A stretch of 64,000 nt of DNA, from contig NC_030853.1 in assembly GCF_000208745.1 (NCBI RefSeq), positions 1,285,948-1,349,947 of the forward strand, in the 5' to 3' direction. Under the pieces are notes generated by a model. It was not told the DNA's origin and did not search any database. It was given only the letters and a program-made list of their open reading frames with translations. The first letter of the stretch is position 1, and the number at the start of each line of letters is the position of its first letter. This DNA is from Theobroma cacao. Its lineage: Eukaryota; Streptophyta; Magnoliopsida; Malvales; Malvaceae. This document shows, piece by piece, positions 55,037 through 64,000 of the stretch. The position numbers were made by a program, and so were the translations under genes.

Positions 55037-58000
55037 CTATTTCTTTACCTCTTGTTCCAAATCAACAAAAATTTCTTCACCACGAGATTTTCCAGCTGGC
55101 CTACCACGTTGGATAATATCAACAACACGGACAAGATTTTCCTGAGGCAGCTTCTGAATCAACTTTTGCAGCTGCTGCTTCTCAATAAGTGTCATGGGCC
55201 TGTAGAATGAAGCTACACTGATGGAGGTCAGGTGAAACAAGGCAGCACTATAATATCCCATTTAAAAAAACTTTTCTGCTGAGATATTTAATGCATATTT
55301 GAAAGGTAAAATTCATAATAGGAGCCTATTACCCTGTTGCTAAATAACATTATGTCTAGAGCACACTCAAGCTATAAATTCCTTGGGAAGAAAAACATAC
55401 CTACACTTGGACATTATAGTATCTAAAGTTTCTTCAAGCTTCTGCTCCATATGCAATAGCTGGAAATATGAAAAAAGAAGATACCACCTTAGTTCAGCTA
55501 TAAACAATAATTTACGATATTATTAGACATATAATTTTCCATAGAGGCAAAGATGAAATAGAAGAGTATGAAATTGCTATATATTATAAAAAATGACAAT
55601 TTCCGAAAATCACCGTTGAGGATAGTTCATCAGAATATTTTTTCATTGTTTGCTCTACCAGCAAAGGGTTATCGTTCTCTAGAAGGAACCGCAAGTCATC
55701 TTCCACCTAGAAAGAATGAGAAAGTAAAACGAAAACCACATTTTTAATAAGTTACTAATAATGATGCCTGATTTTGTAAAGCACACGCTCAAAGTGCCTC
55801 TGCTGATTCAAATAACACATGCATACATCAATATAGATACATGAACATCAATAATATGTGCAAATGGGTGCAGAAATTAATCGATGCTACATATAAATGA
55901 AATGCCACCAATGTTCTATAGCCAACAACCTAATTATAAATGTTAGATAGCAAAAGCACTTTCATGTCTCCAACCTGTCCAGTTTCAGTATACATGTTAT
56001 ATAATCTAATATGCTACTTCAAGAAAATGCATGTGCTCATTTTCTTTTATCATGCAAGAAATATACAAAGGTAAATCGATACCAAGATTCAACAATGATG
56101 ATGAAGAGTAAAGGCATAATATTTAAAAAAATTTTTAAATCATTTAAGAAAATTCAAATAAACTTTTTTTCTTTTATTACGTTAAATCAAACCTCTATAT
56201 TTTTATTACTTTTATTTAGAATCAAATAAACACTTACGACTAATGATTGACTTGATTAAAATATCATATATCATTTTTATACAACGTGAGACTGACGTGA
56301 TATGTTAACATGTCATAATGGATGATGAATCGTAACATGTTGATGTGCTTTTTTTTGCCCTCCACATCACCATCACATTGGCCTAAAATGACTAATGATA
56401 TTTTGATTAATAACAATTAATCAACCATTAATCATAAAAATTTATTTAATTCAAAATAAAAACACAGAAACTTAATTAAACGTAATAAAAAAATAAAAAT
56501 TTACTTGAATTTTCTTGATAACTTAAGAGTTTTTTTGAGCATTATATCAAGAGTAAAATATAACCTCTACGCAAGATTCAGATTTTATAGGACAAGAATT
56601 TGCAGTGATGCTAGCCGATGAGCAAGAAGATGACATCTTAGGTTTCTTGCTTGCAATTTTGGCTACATTATCATTTGATGCTGCCACCAATGAATTGTTG
56701 CTTTTGAGCTTATACCGTAACTGAGACATGGCCACAACAGGATCTAACATCTGCAATAATCACATTATTAAGTTGTTACAATGTTTTTTTGGCCACAACA
56801 GGATGTAACATCTACAATAATCACATTTTTAAGTTGTTATATTCACATAATACTCAAAAAAGCCTTTAAATTATTTAAAAAAATTCAAATAAGTCCTTAT
56901 TTTCTATTGTGTCACTGTATTTTTATTTTAGATCAAATAAACTTTTATAACTAATAGTTAACTCATTGCAATTAGTCAAAATATTACTTGTCATTTTATA
57001 CTTATGTGCTCCTTATATAACATTAATGTGGAAGGTGAAAAATATCACATGATCATATCATCATACCACATTATCATCTATTATGACATGTCAACATGTC
57101 ACGTCGGTACCATGTGATATAAAATGACAAGTGACATTATAACAAAGTCAACTATTAGTTATAAAAACTTATTTGGCTCAAAATAAAAGTATAAGAACTT
57201 GATTGATTTTTCTTGAATAGTTTAAGAGTTTTAGATATTATGCCAATTTTTTTTTTCATATAAAAGATGGGAACTAAAAACAAATCTACATGAGTGCATC
57301 ATTGTTCATTTACTAGTTAAAGGAAATATAAAGAAAGTAACATAAAGAGGCAATTCAAGTAATCAAAAAAGAAAGGCACCATTGAGGCTGCAAGCCATAA
57401 GCTGCCACAAGGTGATAAGTGCCAAAAAGGGGATCATGTAAGTGATATTACATATGAACATGTTTGTACAATAAATTTAAAATAGCATACTGAATGCCAA
57501 CAATTCATACCAACAATAATAATACTGTTTCCATAACCTGCTATCAGGAAAAAAATACCACAGTGGTTCAGCCTTAGAACAACTAAAAAGGGAGGGGAAA
57601 AAAAGAAAAACGAGAGAACGATGGAACCTAAGATTCCTCCTATGACTCTATTCAATATTGGAGCCTAAGTTGATCACTAGAAACAAAATTAGCGCTTGAA
57701 AGAAGTACTACATACAATTATGAAAGCGATATAGTGCATGAGTACACAAGCATAAGGGCAATAAGACTTCCAATTTTATTTTATGGATGGTTTCAATATG
57801 TCTTAGGAGTGACTACAACTAAAGAAATAGCATATTGTACTCTATACTGACTCTAGAAGTTTTGTGAGTACAAGAACCATAAACATTCCTAATAAATCAA
57901 ATTCTAGAAATCTTCAACAGTTGGAACCATTACTTATGTATCATCAAAAAAGAGAGTAGAAAGGAGTGAGAATCTATACCTCATCAATTTCCATTGAAAG

Positions 58001-58297
58001 ATCATTCACACTCTGCCTAAGTAATGCCTTCAATTTTCCATTTTTGAAATCTGAAAACCCAGCACCTATGCTGTGTTCAAATAATGAACTAGCATCTTGA
58101 TGGCTACAGTCCATAGCCTCTTTTCCATTGACCATCCCATATTTGCCTTGGGACAACTCAGATGCATTGGAAGTGGACAGGGTACTCTCATTTTGAGACA
58201 AAAGATCAGCTATTTCACGAGCATAGAAGCCAAAGAAATCTGGTCCAGCTTTAAATTGCTTGACCGATCCAAATGAATCTGTATATGCCTCTGACAT
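55037..58297 (-). CDS. NET (BET extraterminal) domain protein without bromodomain
   Basis: Five exons: 57980-58297, 56565-56750, 55614-55706, 55401-55459 and 55037-55217. They give 278 codons with consistent phases. It starts MSEAYTDSFGSVKQFKAGPDFFGFY. The C-terminal exon carries a NET-type motif: MTLIEKQQLQKLIQKLPQENL, then RVVDIIQ, and an acidic end EEIFVDLEQE, as in BET/GTE transcription factors. Between them lie a Ser-rich segment (KMSSSCSSASITAN, exon 2) and a predicted helix EQTMKKYSDELSSTLLHMEQKLEETLDTI. No bromodomain exists between the N-terminal and NET parts, so this may be a chromatin adaptor or partner rather than an acetyl-lysine reader. I am not sure of the nearest named Arabidopsis gene. 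Two foldback elements sit in introns 1 and 2. A leader intron is possible, with a donor near 59256. Confidence 0.8.
56113..56547. repeat. Foldback/MITE family copy E, within intron 2 of the NET gene
   Basis: Reference copy. It begins GGCATAATATTTAAAAAAA and ends TTTTTTTGAGCATTATATC. The two arms are inverted repeats of about 160 bp each, e.g. CAAACCTCTATATTTTTATT and AATCAAATAAACACTTACGAC on the left against TTTATTTAATTCAAAATAAA and AAACACAGAAACTTAATT on the right. The centre is GTGATATGTTAACATGTCATAATGGATGATG. Its right end is 17 bases from exon 2 on the gene strand (exon boundary 56565). Confidence 0.85.
56845..57244. repeat. Foldback/MITE family copy F, within intron 1 of the NET gene
   Basis: Begins CATAATACTCAAAAAAGCC and ends TTTTAGATATTATGCC. 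The arms match in inverted orientation, e.g. GATCAAATAAACTTTTATAAC on the left against AGTTATAAAAACTTATTTGGC on the right. The centre is TATCACATGATCATATCATCATACC and ATGACATGTCAACATGTCACG. Confidence 0.85.
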
Positions 58298-59489
58298 GAC
58301 AGATAGACTACAGCTCTAGATACAACTATATTTCATTACAACGATGCCACCAAATCAGTTTAGATTAACAACTAAAGCATAATAGGACGAAGCACCATCA
58401 TATATAATAGTTCTACTTGCTTAAAGCAAACATTAATGAAAAAATTCTATTAACATGTACAAAATTTAAAACTACTAAGAAAACTACTCTAAACTTTTTC
58501 AAATCATTATTAATAGATATTAGTTTTAATAAATTCGCGAGTTTCCTTCATAGTATTGCATTGATTTCCAATCGAGGAATGTACCTGACCAGTCTCTATA
58601 TCATTCCAAAATGTTCATTTATTCTCTCCACTCCAATTTCAATCAATTTAATCCATGTACTCTACGAAAGACATCATCAAACTAAAAATACGACACAAAG
58701 AATGTTATGCGCTAACACTAACATATAACCAATCGAAGAACACAGTTTTTTTTTTTTTCTTCTAAAAAAAGAAAAGCCACTTATCCTACTCCAGAAATTA
58801 AAATCAAAAAAGTTTTATCTTAGCTTATAAGTTATACATACAGCCCCTTCCTCCTAAAATCAACAGTTTGATATCTCATTAGGACAAAATTAAACTCAAG
58901 TGTTCAACCTCAATCAAGCTTCAAAATTAGACAATGGAAACTGATAATTCAAGGTGAATTATGAATAACCCATTAAAATTGGCAGAAAATATTCAAACCC
59001 ATTAAAATTGGCAGAATCTATTCAAACCCATTATGAAAGTTTGAAAATTTCGACCCTCCATTGAGGAAAAAAAATAAATTTTGACACACATCGCTTTCAA
59101 AGAAATCATCAACAAAAAGAACAAATTAAAACAAAAAAAAAGACAAAATAATCCAATCAGCCAAAATATTCACGAACGAGCTTTTCCAGCAGAACAATTG
59201 AAATAAATCGAAGGAAACGAAACTTTAAAAGTTTTCAAAGCTGAAAAATACAAACCTTTTTCTTTATTTTACTTTAATGTAAAGACGAATGCTGCCCATC
59301 AAAGAAAGGGCTTTGTTCCAAATTTCTTAGCCATATATTTGGCCAGGAAGGTGATATTTGGCCGGACGAGAGGCTAGCGTTAAGGTTTAACCATTTAGGA
59401 TAAGAAGAGGGAAAATTTAGGGGGTTCTAGTCACGATTCCCCGCCCTTGTAAAGATGAGACGTGGCAAGGTTAGTCCTCATTTATTTTT
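58298..59489. other. NET gene leader, possible leader intron and promoter
   Basis: A donor-like AAG/GTTTGTA at about 59255 (minus strand) and an acceptor near 58320 would give a non-coding first exon at about 59256-59340. The GC-richer stretch 59330-59470 could be the core promoter. Inferred only. Confidence 0.4.
58969..59032. repeat. 29-bp tandem repeat, two copies
   Basis: CCATTAAAATTGGCAGAA followed by AATATTCAAACC, then the same with ATCTATTCAAACCC. Lies upstream of the NET gene ATG, possibly within a leader intron. Confidence 0.85.
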
Positions 59490-60007
59490 TATATAATGTT
59501 TAAATAAAATTTTAAATCACTTAAAAATTTTAAATAATTATTTATTTTTTTATTACTTTAAATCAAATTCTTATATTTTAATTTTGCATCAAATAAATAC
59601 TTATAACTATTGATTGATTAATTGTTATTAATTAAAATTTTATTTGTTAATTTATATTCACATGATATTGATATAACGTTAATGTGGATGATACAAAATA
59701 TTATATGACCACGTTATCATGCTAAATTAATATATTACGTTACCATTAATTATGATATGTCAACATAACACATCATTATCAATTATGATATATTAACATG
59801 CTACATCAACATTATTTAGCATAGAATCATAAATGATATTCTAATTAAGTCAATTATTAATTATAAAGGTTTATTTTACTTAAAATAAAAATATAAGGAC
59901 TTATTTGATTTTAAATAAAAGTATAAAAGTTTGATTGAATGTAATAAGAGTATAATGGTTTATTTGAATTTTTTCAAATAGTTTAAGAGAATTTTTAAAT
60001 ATTATGC
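59490..60007. repeat. Foldback/MITE family copy G
   Basis: Begins ATATAATGTTTAAATAAAA and ends TTTTTAAATATTATGCC. It has long inverted arms with an internal extra repeat (ATTATGATATGTCAACATAACAC, then ATTATGATATATTAACATGC), making it the longest copy at about 518 bp. Confidence 0.8.
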
Positions 60008-60039
60008 CTTCATTTTTTACATTTTTTATTTGACATAAT

Positions 60040-60330
60040 CTAAATAAGCTCCAAAACTATACGAGAAAAATCAATTAAACTCTTATATTTTTGTTAAGTT
60101 TAATTAGGTTTTTATATTTTTATTAATTTCAATTAAGTTCTCATTCTTCTAGTTTATATTAAACAAGTTCTGATAATTAACTATTGGTTAACTATTGTTG
60201 TCAATTTAATACAATATCATCTATCACGTGATATTTTTTAAAAAAAAAGTCTGTCACATGACATGTTGACATGTTATTTTGAATAATGACACTACCACGT
60301 GACGGATGATGTGCTTAAAGATGTTACTAA
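60040..60330. repeat. Diverged relative (H) of the foldback/MITE family
   Basis: CATAATCTAAATAAGCTCC start, then CTCTTATATTTTTG and the centre GTCACATGACATGTTGACATGTTATTTTGAATAATGACAC. The right arm is lost after about 60330. Lies immediately after copy G. Confidence 0.45.
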
Positions 60331-60539
60331 TTTTTTACAAAAAATAAAATTTTAAAATTTAATCATTCGAAAAAACAAATCCCTATCACTGTTCATCATC
60401 AACTATCGAGCTCTAGTCATAAAACCAAATCCTTCATCTGTATAAAAACTTTTTTTAGCTATCAAACCAGTCATCACATTTCCTTCTCTGAAAACAAGAC
60501 AAATAAAGACTTCTCATTGACGATGAAGTAGGCTTTGAA

Positions 60540-60830
60540 TAGCTTGGATTAGGCTTGAATTGGAACATGGATGAATCAGGAAGTAATGACTTGTGTCACA
60601 AGTTTACTGTCAACTTGAAGATCAATATTTCGATGAGCCAAGTCCCAAGCTAGGCTTAATCCCTGACATACTCCCTAAAGTTCTGCTGGAAGATAGTTTG
60701 CTAAATGATTTAAATCCCATTCCCCATTTGGCAATATAAATTCATTGACACAACTTTGGTCTTCAATATCCATTCCCATTGATCGAGCAGCATCTATTAG
60801 AGTGCGTTCTCCTATCCAAATATCTAGCCA
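60540..60830 (-). mobile_element. LINE (non-LTR retrotransposon) fragment, zf-RVT/RNase H region
   Basis: Minus strand. Conceptual translation reads WIGERTLIDAARSMGMD, NEFILPNGEWDLNHLANYLP, stop, GVCQGLSLAWDLAHRNIDL and QVDSKLVTQVI. The first part is the region after the reverse transcriptase in plant LINEs. The second (LAWDL, then D-D/E-SK) is the LINE-type RNase H (RVT_3), with an intact DSKL but several stops. The two parts are joined directly, so the sequence between them has been deleted. Isolated and inactive. Confidence 0.75.
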
Positions 60831-60869
60831 AAAACTTGTTAGGTAATGGCCCAACGAATATTTGTTTTA

Positions 60870-62180
60870 GAATCTTCCAAGGGCAACTTATAAAATTATT
60901 AGTGTTACATTTATACTTATGTCAATAGAACATACCAAAGTGATGTAATTAACTTTTAAGTGATAAAAACTATTAACATAATTTTTTATATATACAAATG
61001 ATCATATAACAGAGATAATAACTATAATCTATAATAAACTTTATTTATATGACTATACTTAATAATTTTATTAATTATTCTCTTTGTTCATATAATATAT
61101 TGTTTGTTAGTTATTATATATACAAATTTTATATATGTAACAACATAACATATAATTTGTCTTATAACGTATATGATAAAGTAATACAAAATAATATATC
61201 ATAATATTAATGTTATTATATAAAGATTGTACATATTTGATATACTATATAAAATTAATGTATAACTTATACATATTAATATGTAAGTAATTACTACTAT
61301 TATAAATTAATATATAATATATTATGTTTATCTATAAATATTATTTTATATATGTAAAATATTATGTATAATATTTAAAGCTTATATAATAAAGTTTATT
61401 ATAAATATATCAAAGTTTATTATTTTTACTAATGCCTTATTAATTATTATAATATACAAAATAATAAATGTGTAAAAAATCATTGGGGTTAGAAATCGAA
61501 TTTACATGTACATGAAAAACAACCCAAGCACTTACCAATTTTACCAACAAATCATTTTGATAAATGTTGAAAATATAATTTATCTATTACACCTTAGCCC
61601 TTCAATCTCAAATCAAATATTAACTTTAAGCTTACGTTTGGTACTTTATAATGCAATGTGATTATAGCTAATATAATTGTAAGTAATATGATTACAAGTA
61701 ATGTGATTGCAGATAATATAATATTGCAACATTTAGTATATAAACAAAGTAATTAATGATTAAAATGTAAGGAAGATAATATTGCAGCATTTGGTTTACA
61801 AGTACTTTATTATAAATATAATGTCAATTTCTAGAATTATCCCTATTTATTAAAATGCAAGTTTAATATACTTATATATTTTATTATTAATTTTTATATA
61901 ATATCATCTCTTAAATATATTTTTAATGTCACATATTTTATTTTTATTTTTTTCCTTTAAAAGATAATATAAATTTTATTAATAGTCACTATGACTATTG
62001 AGAATAACAAAAAGATATTCCTTGAAATCTATATACAAAAAATTATAATATTATAAAATGTTTTTAATAAAGTAACAAGTTGAAAGGTAAAATATCTTTA
62101 ATTATATTGCAAAGTGCAATACAACCTGATTCTATTAGTTTTGAACTACAATCATATTATATCTATTGATTATAATATGA
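60870..62180. other. AT-rich spacer with a possible MITE-like block
   Basis: Very AT-rich. The block 61629-61850 starts ACGTTTGGTACTTTATAATG, reminiscent of GCGTTTGATGCTTTACAATA at 48267 next to the hAT element. The two could share a family but the match is short. Nothing coding. Confidence 0.35.
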
Positions 62181-62634
62181 TTGCACTATAATCTTACAAT
62201 GCTATTTAGATTCATGCATACTTCTACTCCTTCTCACTCGACTGTAGCAAAACAAGTATTAGGGTATGTAAAAGTAAGTCTAGATTATGGCATTTTGTAT
62301 AGCAAAGCTTGCAGCTTAGACCTTAGAGGCTACTTTAGCAGTGATTGGAGATGGAATATTGATGATTCCAAGAGTACTACCAGGTATGTATTCTCTTTTG
62401 AAAATGGTATTTTCTCTGGGAATTCAAGAAAACAGGAGGTGGAGGGAGGCATTATCTTTTGCTGAAGTTGAGTGTATCTTACTATCAATGGTAGCCAACC
62501 ATGCTGTCTGGCTAAGAAAAATGTTGTTATGATCAACTTGCTGACGCTATGACAAAGAATATGTCTATTGATAAAATCATGAAGATGAGATCAAATTTAG
62601 GTGTAACCAAATTTAATCTCAAGGAGATGGGTTA
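62181..62634 (+). mobile_element. Decayed Ty1/copia RNase H fragment
   Basis: Plus strand. From HSTVAKQVLGYVKVSLDYGILYS through LRGYFSSDWRWNIDDSKSTTRYVFSF and SRKQEVEGGIIF (frame break), then AEVECILLSMVANHAVWLRKML, then DQLADAMTKNMSIDKIMKMRSNLGV and NLKEMG-stop. This is the 3' end of copia pol. It is a different lineage from the fragment at 53.7-54.6 kb: opposite strand and different signature at the end (MTKNMSIDKIMKMR). Confidence 0.88.
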
Positions 62635-64000
62635 GAATTATCAGTAAAATGAATATGTAATAAATTTTGTTATATTTAATTCAAGTTAATATGATATATG
62701 CAGTAATTTTTTACTTTGATAATAAATAAAAACCCAAATCATCAAACATGCATGGCACAAAAATCAAAGCATTGAAATGAGTGCAAGCATTTCAAATTTT
62801 CAATCACAAATTCATAATTAGAAAAGGGAATCATAATTGCAGCAGCTAGTAGCAACAAAAAAAAAAAAAACCCAAATGGAAAATCATTAAGCCCTACAGT
62901 TTACTTTTAATTTTAATCATTTGGAAAGGGGATTCAAGGCTGATGGTAGCAGCTAGACTCGAGACCGACAGTAGAAGCTAGTGACTAAGATCAGATCGCC
63001 ACAACAACAAGCAACAACAAAGAAAAGAAACTTGTGATTGTTTAAGACTAAGAGAGTGAGAAATGAGAATGCGAGGACTGAGGAGAGAGTCACCGGTGTA
63101 GGTATAGTCTGATGGTGATTGGTCTAGAGTCGAGAAGGCGAGGTCAGTGGAGTGGTGAGTTGAGTGGAAGAGTGTAAAAGTCTCTAAAATTCTAAAGACC
63201 AAGAAGAAGCTTAGTAAATTAAATTAGTCATGATCATTTACATTTTAATTTCTAAATTAAGTTATATTATTGTTAATAGGTTAGATTTTAGATTAAGTTT
63301 TCTTGTTTTTTAATTTTTGAATAATAACTAAGTTGTCTTGTTAATATAGGTTATATACACTAAATAGTAATTCGATTAAAATCTAAATAACTAATTTGAC
63401 TAATTAATATATTAATAAGTTGCTATGTCCATACATATTAATAATATACTTTACATTACTATATACATTACTTACAAATATATTAATATACTATTATAGT
63501 ATATTGTTAATATATATAGTTTTTGAGCATATATATATGGTATATATATATTGACTAAATATTATATTAATAAGAAATCTAAATTACTAATTTGACTAGT
63601 TAGTATATTAATAAGTTACTATATATTTTAAATTAATATTTATGCAGTTAAATTATGTTAAATATTATTTGCAAAAAATGAATCATATTAAATATTTCCT
63701 CTATATTTTCCACTATCCTGAATTGTAATCATGAAATGATAGATATTTTAATTAGACTGACATTTTAATAAAAATATTGTTTAGCTAATAGTTTTTATTT
63801 ATATGAATACAGATATAGAAAATATATTTTTAAAATTGATGAAGGGTACATAGATTTATTAGTTAATTCTTAACTTTCATTAATGTAAAAAAAGAAGAAA
63901 CAAAATTATCATTAAGGTAACTCCAAAGTCTAACATGTTTTGAATTTCTTATCATACAATTAATTTCATAATTTTTTTTTCTATTTTTAACAAAAACAAA
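62635..64000. other. Spacer, mostly AT-rich
   Basis: A GC-richer block at 62940-63190 contains short frames without any domain. A direct repeat (CTAATTTGACTAATTAATATATTAATAAGTT at about 63390-63420 and again near 63585-63615) marks a tandem-like structure about 195 bp apart. No gene was seen to the right edge. Confidence 0.4.

Noticed and set aside
61629..62180. Possible MITE related to sequence at 48267
   Set aside because: Only about 35 bases compare, with roughly 70% identity in AT-rich sequence. No clear inverted ends or target duplication.

Overview
This is a nuclear genomic window from a dicot plant. The genes have many short exons with GT/AG introns, the spacers are very AT-rich, and the products are plant-specific families: PMT-type methyltransferase, RGLG ubiquitin ligase, PPR, CC-NBS-LRR, CYP724B and neprosin. 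Gene order suggests a rosid. Several neighbouring pairs match neighbours I remember from Arabidopsis: UKL5/PBB1 (At3g27440/At3g27430), PMT9/RGLG2 (At5g14430/At5g14420) and the PPR gene/RABB1b (At4g35850/At4g35860). The species cannot be named from sequence alone. Two isolated n characters (near 42205 and 47375) indicate a draft assembly.

Layout. 1-2496 (-): uridine kinase-like UKL5, whose 3' end lies off the left edge. 3518-6419 (-): PMT9-type methyltransferase. 6.4-12.9 kb: AT-rich spacer with repeats. 12974-15752 (+): RGLG2 E3 ligase. 17148-17528 (+): small basic protein of unknown function. 18982-22821 (+): mitochondrial PPR protein. 23843-26025 (+): ESF2/ABT1-like ribosome-biogenesis protein. 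27347-31549 (-): RPP13-like CC-NBS-LRR gene broken by one in-frame stop. 32500-35016 (-): RABB1b (Rab2) GTPase. 37055-39898 (-): 20S proteasome beta-2 subunit. 40871-43638 (-): CYP724B brassinosteroid P450. 43.6-50.2 kb: spacer with a 1.24-kb hAT-type element and a MITE. 50207-51826 (+): neprosin-domain secreted protein. 52510-53518 (+): SAM methyltransferase-like protein. 53.5-54.6 kb: decayed copia element. 55037-58297 (-): NET (extraterminal)-domain protein without a bromodomain. 59-64 kb: AT-rich desert with MITEs, a LINE remnant and a second copia remnant.

The genes form no operon or obvious pathway. They are mostly conserved housekeeping genes (ribosome biogenesis, proteasome, Rab trafficking, nucleotide salvage, organelle RNA) plus a hormone-biosynthesis P450 and a broken resistance gene. 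The less ordinary content is in the repeats. A family of long-inverted-repeat (foldback/MITE) elements occurs at least six times, one of them ending about 17 bp after a 5' splice site. A 72-bp tandem duplication copies a working splice donor in the proteasome gene. A promoter-plus-start-codon duplication brackets the neprosin gene. I found no CRISPR array, rRNA gene or intact tRNA, and no convincing new multi-gene system.
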